From: an uncultured Porphyromonadaceae bacterium
GTDB taxonomy: Bacteria; Bacteroidota; Bacteroidia; Bacteroidales; Muribaculaceae
Direction of reading: 5' to 3'
DNA length: 64,000 nucleotides
Assembly: GCA_946414395.1 (NCBI GenBank)
Contig: CAMKOE010000002.1
Location: 1-64,000 of the forward strand
In this document: positions 8,631 to 18,125 of the stretch, piece after piece
Position numbering within the stretch: the stretch's first letter is position 1
Layout: each line of letters starts with the position of its first letter
The notes under the pieces: model-generated
What the model saw: the letters and a program-made list of their open reading frames with translations, nothing else
Databases searched by the model: none
Told to the model about the DNA's origin: nothing
Program-made: the position numbers and the translations under genes

Positions 8631-9626
8631 TCACGGTATGTGCCTCAACAATGTGTAATCCAGCAGCAGGCTCAACAACAGCAGGCCAAGCAGCAACAGG
8701 GCCCATGGCTCATAGCGGTCCTCGGTGTGCGTGTAGCGCTGCACGTCCATGTGGGTCTTCTCCATCTTGTCGATTTCCTTGAAGATGTTGCTCAACACGC
8801 CACCCGAGGTCGCACGGAAGTACTTGCCGCCCGTGTTGGCGGCGATATTCTTGAGCGTGGCCTCGTCGATCACCACGGGCATGCGCTGGTACTGGATGTT
8901 GCCGGCATAGTCGATGGCGACGGGATACTCGGCGGTGCCGTTGCTGCCCACGCCGATGGTGTAGATCTTGATGCCAAACTTGCGGGCAATGTCGGCGGCG
9001 GTGTTTGGGGCGACCACGCCGGTGTTGTTGGAGCCGTCGGTGAGCAGGATGATGCTCTTGCTCTTGGCCTTGCCGTCACGAATGCGGTTGATGGCCGTGG
9101 CGATTCCGTCACCGATGGCGGTGCCATCCTCCAGGGCGCCGATTTCGGTCTGCCCGATGGCGTTGACCAGTGTGGCATTGTCCATGGTCATGGGCACCTG
9201 GGTGAAACTCTCACCGGCAAACAGCACTAGACCGATGTTGTCATGATCACGGCCGCTGACAAACTGGGTGGCCACACGCTTGGCGCTCTCAAACCGGTTG
9301 GGCGAGAAATCCTTGGCGAGCATACTCGTCGAGACGTCAAGGGCAATGACGATGTCGGTGCCCTCCACGTCGCTCGTGGACCAACTGTCACGGGCCTGAG
9401 GACGGCACAGGATGACGATGAGGCATGCCAGTGCGGCCAGTTTCAAGGCAAATGACGCGTGCTTGAGCCACACCTTCCAACTGGTGCCCAGGTCGTCAAA
9501 CGCGCGCGTTGACGACACGTTCATTTCGGGTTCATTCTTGTCCTGGCTATAGATGTACCATGCGATGAGCGGTATCATCAGCACTGGCATGAGCCACAGC
9601 CAGCCGGGATGAGCAAGGTTCATCAT
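8631..9626 (-). CDS. batA: BatA: VWA-domain membrane protein
   Basis: A 331-residue paralogue of BatB. It has the N-terminal PGWLWLMPVLMIPLIAWYIY helix, a second helix (LAALACLIVILCRP), a VWA domain with MIDAS residues (DVSTSMLAKD; TDGSNNTG), and a C-terminal helix (PWALLLLGLLLLSLLLDY). Its start overlaps the stop of the preceding membrane-protein gene by 4 nt, indicating coupling. Gene order and domain layout support BatA; strict assignment between A and B rests on position. Confidence 0.9.
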   Translation of the reverse strand: MMNLAHPGWLWLMPVLMIPLIAWYIYSQDKNEPEMNVSSTRAFDDLGTSWKVWLKHASFALKLAALACLIVILCRPQARDSWSTSDVEGTDIVIALDVSTSMLAKDFSPNRFESAKRVATQFVSGRDHDNIGLVLFAGESFTQVPMTMDNATLVNAIGQTEIGALEDGTAIGDGIATAINRIRDGKAKSKSIILLTDGSNNTGVVAPNTAADIARKFGIKIYTIGVGSNGTAEYPVAIDYAGNIQYQRMPVVIDEATLKNIAANTGGKYFRATSGGVLSNIFKEIDKMEKTHMDVQRYTHTEDRYEPWALLLLGLLLLSLLLDYTLLRHIP

Positions 9627-10579
9627 TTCTTTGCCTCCTCTTTCTTTTCGGGTTGTTCGACGGGACGGGTCGCCTCAACGAAGTTGACGGCCCGCTGATA
9701 GGCCACCTCATTGTCATCGGCCAGCGGTCGTGCGTTGGCAAACTTGACGATGTCGGCAATCTCCAGGATCATCCCCAACTGCTCGTTGACGGCACGGGTC
9801 TCGTCATTCTTCTTGAGGGTCTCGATAATCTGCGACGAGGTCATCTCCACGGCATTGATGTCAAAGCGGCGGTCGATATACACGCGCAGGATGTCGGTCA
9901 GTCCCGTGAAGTATTCCTTTTCCTGTCCCTGCTGCCACAATTGGGCTGCCTTGAGGTTCTGCAGGTTGATCATTGCCTCCTCATAGGGCGGCAAACGTTT
10001 CCTGCTGGGCTTCAACGGGTTGACGCCTTTCTTGTAATACTTGTGATAGGCCCAGATGCCGGCGGCTATCAGCAGGATACCCAGTAGCCACGCCCACCAG
10101 TAGTCGGGAAGCCAGTCCAGCAGGTTGAACGGCACCGTCTCGACGGGCTTGATGTCGTGAACGTCCTTCATCTGGCTCACATCCACCGGCAGCACCTTGA
10201 GGGTAAGTTGGTTGCTGTAGGCCGTGTCACCGTTGACCACATAGGGGATCGGCTTGATGATCCACATGCCCGAGTCAAAACTCTGGATAATGAGGTCGCG
10301 GTTGATCTGGATGCGGTTATTTCCCAGGTCGGTCGTGTCGGCCTGGGGCCGCTCGGCGATCTCGACCATGGCATTCAAGGTGTCGGCCTGCTCGTTGACA
10401 AAGAATCCGCGGGCATCCTTATCCTGGGTGATTTCCAGATGTAATGCCGTGGTCTTGCCCATGATCAGCGTGGCACTGTCAAGTTTGGCCTTGAACGTGA
10501 CATTGCCGCCCCACGACCCGATGGCAGTGGCCATGAGCAGCACGGCAGTCATCACTATATGTCTCGCATGTTGTGACAT
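9623..10579 (-). CDS. bat-operon membrane protein of unknown function
   Basis: A 318-residue protein with an N-terminal signal peptide (MTAVLLMATAIGSWGG), an extracytoplasmic beta-rich domain (about residues 25-165), one membrane helix (WAWLLGILLIAAGIWAYHKYY) and a cytoplasmic helical domain with several YFTGLTDILRVYIDRRF-like segments. The layout resembles a short BatD-like or DUF4381-like protein. Such a gene between the DUF58 gene and batA is usual in Bacteroidales bat loci. It overlaps batA by 4 nt. Function is unknown. Confidence 0.8.
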   Translation of the reverse strand: MSQHARHIVMTAVLLMATAIGSWGGNVTFKAKLDSATLIMGKTTALHLEITQDKDARGFFVNEQADTLNAMVEIAERPQADTTDLGNNRIQINRDLIIQSFDSGMWIIKPIPYVVNGDTAYSNQLTLKVLPVDVSQMKDVHDIKPVETVPFNLLDWLPDYWWAWLLGILLIAAGIWAYHKYYKKGVNPLKPSRKRLPPYEEAMINLQNLKAAQLWQQGQEKEYFTGLTDILRVYIDRRFDINAVEMTSSQIIETLKKNDETRAVNEQLGMILEIADIVKFANARPLADDNEVAYQRAVNFVEATRPVEQPEKKEEAKK

Positions 10580-10632
10580 TTCTATCTCTCTTGTTTATTC
10601 TTAGGGTGGCCAAATGGCCCCTTTTAAGTCCT

Positions 10633-11511
10633 TCAATTCCTGACTCCACGGTTCTGGAACAGGCCCATCAGGGCGGTAACGTAGTCCTCGTCGGTCGCCA
10701 CACTTGCCAAATCGACATTGCAGCGCTGCAAGGTGCCGTTGACGGCCTGCTGCTGGTTGTACCACCAGCGGCTGTAGGTGTCTCTCACACGCTTGCTGCT
10801 GGTGTTGACCCACTTCATGGTGCCGCGTTCAGCGTCACGCACGCGCATCAGCCCCACGTCGGGCAACTGTGCCTCGCGCTTGTCATAGACCTGCACGGCG
10901 ATGACGTCATGCTTGTGGTTGGCAATCGAGAGCGACTTGCTGTAGTCATGCTCATCGATGAAGTCGCTCACCAGGAAGGTAGTGCAACGCTTCTTCAACG
11001 CTCCCGTCATGTACTCGAGCACCATGTTGATGTCGGTGCCGGTACCCTCGGGCTGGAAGTCGAGCAACTCGCGGATGACGAGCAGGATGTGCTTGCGGCC
11101 CTTCTTGGGCGGGATGAATTTCTCCACCTTGTCGCTGAAGAAGATCACGCCCACCTTGTCATTGTTCTGGATAGCCGAGAATGCGATTGTGGCACCAATC
11201 TCGGCCATCATCTCGCGCTTGGCAACGCCCACGGCACCGAAGTCCTTGCTGCCGCTCACGTCCACGAGCAGCATCACGGTGAGTTCGCGCTCCTCCTCAT
11301 AGACCTTCACATACGGGCGGTTATAGCGGGCCGTGACATTCCAGTCGATGTCGCGCACGTCATCGCCATACTGGTACTCGCGCACCTCGCTGAAGGTCAT
11401 ACCCCTGCCCTTGAAGGCCGAGTGGTACTCGCCGGCAAAAATGTTCTGCGACAGGCCCTTGGTCTTAATCTCGATCTTGCGGACCTTGCGCAACAGTTCA
11501 TTAGTATCCAT
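10633..11511 (-). CDS. DUF58 domain protein of the moxR-bat operon
   Basis: A 292-residue soluble protein with the DUF58 signature: GRGMTFSEVREYQYGDDVR, DIDWNVTARYNRPYVK and a VWA-like segment (ELTVMLLVDVSGSKDFG). DUF58 proteins are regularly encoded next to MoxR AAA+ ATPases and may be clients or partners of the ATPase. Here it lies between moxR and the bat genes, separated from moxR by 184 nt that contain a palindromic repeat element. Confidence 0.92.
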   Translation of the reverse strand: MDTNELLRKVRKIEIKTKGLSQNIFAGEYHSAFKGRGMTFSEVREYQYGDDVRDIDWNVTARYNRPYVKVYEEERELTVMLLVDVSGSKDFGAVGVAKREMMAEIGATIAFSAIQNNDKVGVIFFSDKVEKFIPPKKGRKHILLVIRELLDFQPEGTGTDINMVLEYMTGALKKRCTTFLVSDFIDEHDYSKSLSIANHKHDVIAVQVYDKREAQLPDVGLMRVRDAERGTMKWVNTSSKRVRDTYSRWWYNQQQAVNGTLQRCNVDLASVATDEDYVTALMGLFQNRGVRN

Positions 11512-11528
11512 TACTTAGTTTTAAGTTT

Positions 11529-11649
11529 GCAATTATATAGATGCTGGCCCGAACCCTGCGGGACTAATGCCAATTTCACGAATAGTTTCAAATATTATTA
11601 GGGAAATTAGCATTTAAATCAATGATGGGCCAACTGCTATATCAATCCC
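11529..11649 (+). repeat. palindromic interspersed repeat, copy A
   Basis: About 121 bp, the shortest copy. Left end GCAATTATATAG then CTGGCCCGAACCCTGCGGG; right end GATGGGCCAACTGCTATATC followed by AATCCC. The interior TAATGCCAATTTCAC is partly matched by GGAAATTAGCATT. It carries a deletion in the middle relative to copies B and D. It sits in the 184-nt spacer between moxR and the DUF58 gene, inside the bat operon. No open frame. Confidence 0.85.
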
Positions 11650-11695
11650 TTGAAGTTTTAAGAACGATTGCTATCGTCTAAAACCTAAAGCCTCA

Positions 11696-12691
<996 letters not shown>

Positions 12692-12744
12692 AATAATATC
12701 GTTTTTTCTCTTCTATTGTCTTCATTGATTCTTTTTACGACGTG

Positions 12745-12752
12745 CAAAAATA
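12745..12752 (-). promoter_or_regulatory. likely bat operon promoter (-7 element)
   Basis: TATTTTTG on the minus strand, 54 nt upstream of the moxR start. The -33 box is poor (no clean TTTG at 19-21 nt). It is the best candidate for the promoter of the nine-gene operon. Confidence 0.5.
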
Positions 12753-12922
12753 AGTCATTCCACCCAACCCCCGTCTAAAAATCACGTTAATTTAACACAT
12801 ATATTGTTAAAAGATTAACACAACGACCCGACACCCACCATGCGCTCTATACATTCAGCCATAGTCTCTTGAACGCAAGACGCAACCAAGGCGAAGACAC
12901 AGGGCGATGGGATAAAAAAAAG

Positions 12923-13064
12923 GGGAACGATATAGCAGATGGCCCATCATTGATTTTAATGCCATTTTCGCTAAGAAAACGCATTTCACGAAAAGCATTT
13001 AAAAGTAATTCGTGTACTTGGCATTTGTCCCCGCAGGGTTAGGGACAACTGCTATATCATTGCC
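12923..13064 (-). repeat. palindromic interspersed repeat, copy B
   Basis: 142 bp, inverted relative to copies A, C and D. Plus-strand left end GGGAACGATATAGCAG then ATGGCCCATCATTGATTTTA; right end CCCGCAGGGTTAGGGACAAC then TGCTATATCATTGCC. It has the same length as copy D and matches it along its whole extent when reversed. It directly adjoins the T-tract of the candidate RNA's terminator at 13066. Confidence 0.88.
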
Positions 13065-13065
13065 T

Positions 13066-13217
13066 AAAAAAAAATCCCCGACTCGCGCCGCGGATCATTT
13101 TGAAAAAAAATCTAATTAACCTCTAATACCATTAACATAAACCTTAAAACTAAATCTTAACCTTCATAACAATAACCTCATGCCTCACGGCATCGATTTT
13201 TTGTCTTGATGAAAAAT
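13066..13217 (-). ncRNA. candidate small RNA with promoter and terminator
   Basis: On the minus strand TAACTTTG (plus 13224-13231) precedes a run without open frame. It starts with an 8-bp hairpin CGATTTTT/AAAAATCG (13194-13219), then ATGCC-GTGA-GGCAT, a stem with a GNRA-type tetraloop (13180-13193). Next come about 70 nt with several AGGTTA-like repeats. It ends with ATCCGCGGC-GCGA-GTCGGGGAT (13074-13095), a 9-bp stem with one mismatch and another GNRA loop, followed by nine T. The -33 box is weak. It could instead be a long leader of the bat operon, but the strong terminator argues for a separate RNA. I cannot assign it to a known family. Confidence 0.5.
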
Positions 13218-13335
13218 CGGCTGCAAAGTTAATGCCATTCATGTTATAAAACATAATTTTTGAGCAAGAAAATGCTTTTGTTTAACTTTTTTTAATATTT
13301 CGAGACCATTTTTGTATCAATTCAGCCACTTCAAC

Positions 13336-13430
13336 TCACGCTAAGTCGCGAAGCCGCTAAGATATTTTTTATAAGATGTTTACACTGCGTTCTTCTGATA
13401 TTCATTTATTTCTTGATACTGATACACAAC
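13336..13430 (+). repeat. 90-bp interspersed repeat, copy 1
   Basis: Contains TCACGCTAAGTCGCGAAG, CTAAGATATT, a central CACTGCGTTCT and TTCATTTATTTCTTGATACT. The same blocks in the same order occur at 58520-58605. No open frame and no obvious terminal inverted repeat. Confidence 0.75.
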
Positions 13431-13555
13431 ACTACAATTCCTGTTGACGGCAAATGATAAAATCCTTAATATTAAATACTTATCAACTCAGCACGAATTA
13501 ACGTCGGTGAATAGAAGCACCATTTTGTACCTTTTCAGCCACATGGCCCATCCAC

Positions 13556-13594
13556 AAAAAAAAGGAAGGCGACGCCATGACGGGTCGCCTTCTT
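13556..13594 (-). terminator. terminator of the 13629 amylase gene
   Basis: On the minus strand AAGGCGAC pairs with GTCGCCTT and is followed by CC and eight T. It lies 34 nt past the stop codon. Confidence 0.85.
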
Positions 13595-13628
13595 GATGAA
13601 ATTGCGGGTCAACAAGCCAGGCCGTGCT

Positions 13629-14990
13629 CTATCTGTTGAGTAACAACAAGTACTGATAGGGCTGCAAGGTTATGGTCTTGCCCAGCGGAATCTGCACACC
13701 GGTCAATAGGTTGGTGACCATCTTGCCGTTCCACATGGGGGGAACGTCCATGGTGCGCACGCCATCACGCACGTTGACCATCACCAGCACGTTGTCGTTG
13801 TTGAGCACTCGTTCGACACACAGCACGCTGTTATGCTCGTCGTCATAGGGGAGCACCTTGCCGCTGGAGCGCAGCGAGGGATGCTCGTTATAGATGGCAA
13901 TGAGTTTCTTGTACTCGTCACGCATGCCGGGGTTGGCATCCCAGTTGACGGGCACATACTTGAAGAAGTTGATAGGCTCGGGATAGCCCACTTCCTGTGA
14001 ACCATAGACCAGCATGCCGCCATGCAGCATCGTCGTGGCAACAAACGCCGCCATCGACGCCTTGGCCCCGCCATAGAGTTTGACAGGCGTGGCCTTGGCG
14101 GACTCGTCATGATTGGTCGTGAAGCGCAGTTTGTACTTGCCACGCTCCTGTTCCAGGTCCTTATACTCGTTCTTGTCCACTTCCACCAGTTTGCCCACAT
14201 TGGCATCCCCCTTCATGACCTCGGCGATGGCACCCATGAACTCCCAAGCGTAGTTCAAGTCAAAGCCAGCAGTGAAGTTCTCGGGGTTGGAGCCCTCGGC
14301 AAGCATGATCAGGCGACGGGGCTTGGCATTGGCACGCAGTTTCTTGATACAGGCCATCCAGAAGTCGGAGGGCACCTGGTCGGCCACGTCGCAGCGGAAA
14401 CCGTCCACGCCCACGCTGTCCACCCAGTAGCACATCGCGTCGATCATGGCGGCCCTCATATCCTTGTTGTCATAGTTCAGGTCGGCAACGTCGGTCCAGT
14501 CGGTGCCGGGAGGATAGATGATATTGCCGTCCGCGTCGTGGGTGTACCAGTCGGGGTGCTCCTTCACCCACGCGTTATCCCACGCCGTGTGGTTGGCCAC
14601 CCAGTCGAGGATGACTCCGATGCCACGCTCGTGGCAGGACTCGACCAGCATGCGCAGGTCATCTACAGTGCCATATTCCGGAGCAATGGCCTTATAGTCA
14701 CGCACCGAATAAGGCGAATTCTTGCTCTTCTCCTGCCCGATGGGATAGATGGGCATGATCCAGATCATGTTCACACCCAGGTCCTGGATGGAGTCGAGAC
14801 GCTCCATGACCGCGTGCAACGAATTGGATGGAGCAAACACACGAGGATTGACCTGGTAGAGCACGACGTCGGCCACCTCAGGAGCAACAAACTCTTCACT
14901 AACATCAGGCAACGCATGGTGGTCCTTGGGCTTGCAGGCCGTGGCTACGACCACCAGCATCAACAGTAAAGTTAAGAAAATCTTTTTCAT
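13629..14990 (-). CDS. GH13 alpha-amylase family lipoprotein
   Basis: The start was set at 14990 (MKKIFLTLLLMLVVVATAC), which gives a lipoprotein-type signal ending in ATAC, rather than 29 codons upstream, where the frame would overlap the preceding gene. The mature protein is a glycoside hydrolase 13 barrel: GVILDWVANHTA (region I), VDGFRCDVADQV with the catalytic aspartate, MLAEGSNPE with the acid/base glutamate, and TTNHDESA with the third acid. It should hydrolyse or transglycosylate alpha-1,4-glucans on the cell surface or in the periplasm. No SusC/D genes adjoin. It follows the coiled-coil protein gene by 55 nt on the same strand. Confidence 0.9.
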   Translation of the reverse strand: MKKIFLTLLLMLVVVATACKPKDHHALPDVSEEFVAPEVADVVLYQVNPRVFAPSNSLHAVMERLDSIQDLGVNMIWIMPIYPIGQEKSKNSPYSVRDYKAIAPEYGTVDDLRMLVESCHERGIGVILDWVANHTAWDNAWVKEHPDWYTHDADGNIIYPPGTDWTDVADLNYDNKDMRAAMIDAMCYWVDSVGVDGFRCDVADQVPSDFWMACIKKLRANAKPRRLIMLAEGSNPENFTAGFDLNYAWEFMGAIAEVMKGDANVGKLVEVDKNEYKDLEQERGKYKLRFTTNHDESAKATPVKLYGGAKASMAAFVATTMLHGGMLVYGSQEVGYPEPINFFKYVPVNWDANPGMRDEYKKLIAIYNEHPSLRSSGKVLPYDDEHNSVLCVERVLNNDNVLVMVNVRDGVRTMDVPPMWNGKMVTNLLTGVQIPLGKTITLQPYQYLLLLNR

Positions 14991-15045
14991 CACATTATAT
15001 ATATTATATTTTGGTTTATATTTTCCACGTCTTGCCCTCCCCGGG

Positions 15046-16317
15046 TCACGGCTTGAGTCCCTGCTTGAAGGCTTCAAATTCCTCGGCGCTGACCTCGGTC
15101 ACCGTGAGCGTCACTTGGCCGGCATCATCGTTGCCGATGGCAAACACCAGCACATGTCCATCGACGGTATAACCCGTCTCGATGGCATGGGTCTCATTAT
15201 TGACACGCCAGGGGATAGCCATGCGCGCGTTGCTGCCCTTGAGGGCATTCTTGATGGCCAGTTTGGCCATCTCCACATCCTTGATAGCGGTCGAGAACAT
15301 GGTGCATGACGAGTCGTCACCGGCCGTCTGGGTGAAATCATATTTCTCACTCAACCACAACGCCACGTCACTATAGTGGTACCGGCTCTCGACGGGCTTG
15401 GGCGCGGCGGCACGCTTGCGCGCCTCGGCCTCTTCGCGTTGCGCTTGCTCACGGGCCTGGCGTTCCTCCTCGCGCTGCCGTTTCTCGGCTTCTTTCTTGA
15501 GCCGTTTTTCTTCTTCTTTTTTCTTTTTCTCCTCGGCCTTGCGCTGCTTCTCGGCCTCTTTTAGGGCACGCTCTTCCTCTTGTTGTTTCTCACGCGCGCG
15601 GCGGGCACGGGCACGCTCAGCCATCTCGGCGGCCTCCTTCTGCTTGCGTTCCTGTTGACGGCGCTGCTTCTCGCTCATGACCGGGGCTTCATCCATCTCC
15701 TCGTCCTCATTGTCTTGAGGGGCTAGGTTGTCTTTCCGGGCCGATGCTTGCTCATCGGCCTCTACCACCTGGCGACGGCCGCGGCGCGTGCTGCGCCTGT
15801 CGGGTTTGGAGTCTTGTTTCTTCTCTTCCTTGACGGCCTGTGAGTCGTCCTTCTTGCCCTTGCCCAGCGACTTGTAGTAGCCGGCTGTTTCGGTCACGCT
15901 CACGTAATAGGTGCCGTCGTCCAGTGCCTTGCGCTTGACGCTGAAGCGGAACTTGTTTTTATCATAGCGGTATTCCTTCCAGTAGGTGTCGCTGGTCATG
16001 TGCCACGAGCCCACTGCCTTGATGTCATCATAGGTGGACATCACGCGGTCCACCAGGTCGCGGGCCTTCTGGCTATTCAGCCCCACCGGGGTATTCAGGA
16101 AATAGGCCACCTCGCCCTTGGCACGTTGCTGCTGCATCTCGGCCTTACCCACCTGATAGTAATAATCAAAGTCAAAACGCTTGATGAACACGTCGTTCAC
16201 CACCTCGTCAAGGTACCACTCATAGGCCTCAGCGCCATCATCCTGGGCAACCGTCACCAGTGAGACGCATACCAGGGCGGCAATCATTATATGTCTCAAT
16301 CGATTGATCATCTCCAC
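15046..16317 (-). CDS. secreted protein with central charged coiled coil
   Basis: A 423-residue protein with a signal peptide (IMIAALVCVSLVTVAQ), a folded N-terminal part (residues 25-150) and a C-terminal folded part (about 325-423). Between them lies a strongly charged region (about 195-320) of Lys/Arg/Glu/Ala-rich sequence with EKQRKAEEKKKKEEEKR-type runs predicted to be a long helix. I do not recognise the family. It has its own good promoter and may be co-transcribed with the downstream amylase gene. Confidence 0.75.
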   Translation of the reverse strand: MEMINRLRHIMIAALVCVSLVTVAQDDGAEAYEWYLDEVVNDVFIKRFDFDYYYQVGKAEMQQQRAKGEVAYFLNTPVGLNSQKARDLVDRVMSTYDDIKAVGSWHMTSDTYWKEYRYDKNKFRFSVKRKALDDGTYYVSVTETAGYYKSLGKGKKDDSQAVKEEKKQDSKPDRRSTRRGRRQVVEADEQASARKDNLAPQDNEDEEMDEAPVMSEKQRRQQERKQKEAAEMAERARARRAREKQQEEERALKEAEKQRKAEEKKKKEEEKRLKKEAEKRQREEERQAREQAQREEAEARKRAAAPKPVESRYHYSDVALWLSEKYDFTQTAGDDSSCTMFSTAIKDVEMAKLAIKNALKGSNARMAIPWRVNNETHAIETGYTVDGHVLVFAIGNDDAGQVTLTVTEVSAEEFEAFKQGLKP

Positions 16318-16362
16318 GTCGTTTAACTTATCATTACTGCGTCATTTTGATGTTCCAACTTG

Positions 16363-16394
16363 CAAAATTAATGTTTGTCTGGCACAAAAGCAAA
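16363..16394 (-). promoter_or_regulatory. Bacteroidetes-type promoter for the 16317 gene
   Basis: Minus-strand TAATTTTG (plus 16363-16370) and TTTG (plus 16391-16394), exactly 20 nt apart. Confidence 0.8.
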
Positions 16395-16474
16395 CAAACT
16401 GACATTTTTATTATCTACAATTGCTAACAAATACCAAAATTCAAAACTTGGCCCCGTTTTGCCCCTTGAAATCA

Positions 16475-16506
16475 TTTGGCACTTTAAAAGATAGTGATTA
16501 CCTTTG
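16475..16506 (+). promoter_or_regulatory. Bacteroidetes-type promoter for the GH125 gene
   Basis: TTTG at 16475-16478 and TACCTTTG at 16499-16506, 20 nt apart. It overlaps the upstream in-frame Met at 16504, so translation should begin at 16534. Confidence 0.85.
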
Positions 16507-16533
16507 CAATCGGCTAACTTCAACGACAAGACT

Positions 16534-17994
16534 ATGAAACCTAGACATTTATTATTGACCATCCTGGCCATGGCGGCTGTGTTGCCCGCCACTGCCGAGG
16601 TTCACCCCCGCTACACGACAGTGGTGAGCGACGCGACGACAACCTATGTCACCAAGCGGCCGCCCGCCGAGGAACGCCTCTTCACCAGCATCGTCATCGA
16701 GAAGCGCATCCGTGAGGTGCTCAAGAAGATCAAGGGCAACCCGCGGCTGGCGTGGATGTTCGAGAACTGCTTCCCCAACACCCTGGACAGCACTGTACAC
16801 TACCGCATCGGTGACGATGGTGAGGACGACACCTTTGTCTATACGGGTGACATCCACGCGATGTGGCTGCGCGACAGCGGCGCCCAGGTATGGCCCTATG
16901 TCAAGTATGCCCGTCAGGACGAGAAATTGCGCCACATGCTGCGCGGTGTCATCCTGCGGCAGTTGAAGTGCATCATCCTCGACCCCTATGCCAACGCCTT
17001 CAATGACGGCCCCACGGGCAGCCAGTGGCAGAACGACTTGACCGACATGAAGCCCGAACTGCACGAGCGCAAGTATGAGATCGACTCGCTGTGCTACCCC
17101 ATCCGCCTCGCCTATGAGTACTGGCTCGTGACGGGCGACGACAGCATCTTCGGCGACCTGTGGCAGCAGGCCATGCAGGCCGTGCTGCGCACCTTCAAGG
17201 AACAGCAGCGCAAGGGTGGTGACCGCGGGCCCTACAAGTTCATGCGCCGCGACATCGACGCCAAGTCGTCACTGACGTGGTATGGCTGGGGTCCTCCCGT
17301 CAACCCCGTGGGCCTGATCGTGTCCTGTTTCCGTCCCAGCGACGACGCCACGGTGATGCCCTTCCTGGTGCCCAGCAATTTCATGGCTGTATCCTCGTTG
17401 CGCAAGGCGGGCGAAATCCTCAACAAGGTGAACCACAACACCGATTTGGCCAGCCAGTGCCTCGACCTGGCCCAGGAGGTGGAGGACGCCCTCCACAAGT
17501 ATGCCATCGTCGATCATCCCAAGTATGGCAAGATCTACGCCTATGAGGTGGACGGTTGGGGCGGTCGCGTCCTGGCCGACGACGCCAACGTGCCCAGCCT
17601 GCTGGCAATGGGCTATCTGGGTGATGTACCCATGGACGACCCCATCTACCGTAACACGCGCCGCTTTGTGTGGAGCGAGGACAACCCGTGCTTCTTCAAA
17701 GGCAAGGCCGGCGAGGGCATCGGCGGGGCCCACACGGCCTATAACCTGATCTGGCCCATGAGCATCATGATGAAGGCCTTCACTGCCGACAACGACGAGG
17801 AAATCGCCGCCTGCATGCGCCAGTTGCTCACCACCGACGCCGGCACCGGCTTCATGCACGAGTCCTTCAACAAGGACGACGCGTCGCGTTACACCCGTGC
17901 CTGGTTTGCCTGGCAGAACACCCTGTTCGGCGAACTGGTCATCCATCTCGTCGATCAAGGCAAGACCGACCTGCTCGTCCACTGCCTGGATTGA
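16534..17994 (+). CDS. GH125 exo-alpha-1,6-mannosidase
   Basis: The start was set at 16534 ([21 protein letters not shown]), a signal peptide, giving 486 residues. The body matches glycoside hydrolase family 125 (formerly DUF1237): [52 protein letters not shown] and [21 protein letters not shown]125 enzymes are metal-independent exo-alpha-1,6-mannosidases acting on fungal or host N-glycan mannose. It is a stand-alone gene with its own promoter. The next gene (DUF4954) also has its own promoter. Confidence 0.93.
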   Translation: MKPRHLLLTILAMAAVLPATAEVHPRYTTVVSDATTTYVTKRPPAEERLFTSIVIEKRIREVLKKIKGNPRLAWMFENCFPNTLDSTVHYRIGDDGEDDTFVYTGDIHAMWLRDSGAQVWPYVKYARQDEKLRHMLRGVILRQLKCIILDPYANAFNDGPTGSQWQNDLTDMKPELHERKYEIDSLCYPIRLAYEYWLVTGDDSIFGDLWQQAMQAVLRTFKEQQRKGGDRGPYKFMRRDIDAKSSLTWYGWGPPVNPVGLIVSCFRPSDDATVMPFLVPSNFMAVSSLRKAGEILNKVNHNTDLASQCLDLAQEVEDALHKYAIVDHPKYGKIYAYEVDGWGGRVLADDANVPSLLAMGYLGDVPMDDPIYRNTRRFVWSEDNPCFFKGKAGEGIGGAHTAYNLIWPMSIMMKAFTADNDEEIAACMRQLLTTDAGTGFMHESFNKDDASRYTRAWFAWQNTLFGELVIHLVDQGKTDLLVHCLD

Positions 17995-18055
17995 GCAGGA
18001 ATTTTTCAAAAAAAGCATTTACAATCCCTATCAAATATTAAAATGATGGGGATTG

Positions 18056-18087
18056 TTGTTTTATGGGGCCTAAATGCACTACCTTTG
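18056..18087 (+). promoter_or_regulatory. promoter for the DUF4954 gene
   Basis: TACCTTTG at 18080-18087 with TTGT at 18056-18059, 20 nt upstream. The -33 element is one base off consensus. Confidence 0.7.
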
Positions 18088-18125
18088 CCGTCAACTAGAA
18101 AACCTATCAGAATTCAACTACACCA

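Larger units (their letters stand above)
12753..13628. other. gene-free region of 0.9 kb with repeats and a candidate RNA
   Basis: No credible open frame. It holds palindromic repeat copy B, a candidate minus-strand small RNA with its own terminator, one copy of a 90-bp repeat family, the amylase terminator, and a fragment near 12866-12905 (GAACGCAAGACGCAACCAAGG) that looks like a degenerate short-unit repeat. The stretch 13431-13555 shows nothing I can identify. Confidence 0.8.

Noticed and set aside
15045-15078. The amylase at 13629 starting at 15077
   Set aside because: That start would overlap the preceding gene and hide the lipoprotein signal; the Met at 14990 gives a proper signal sequence.
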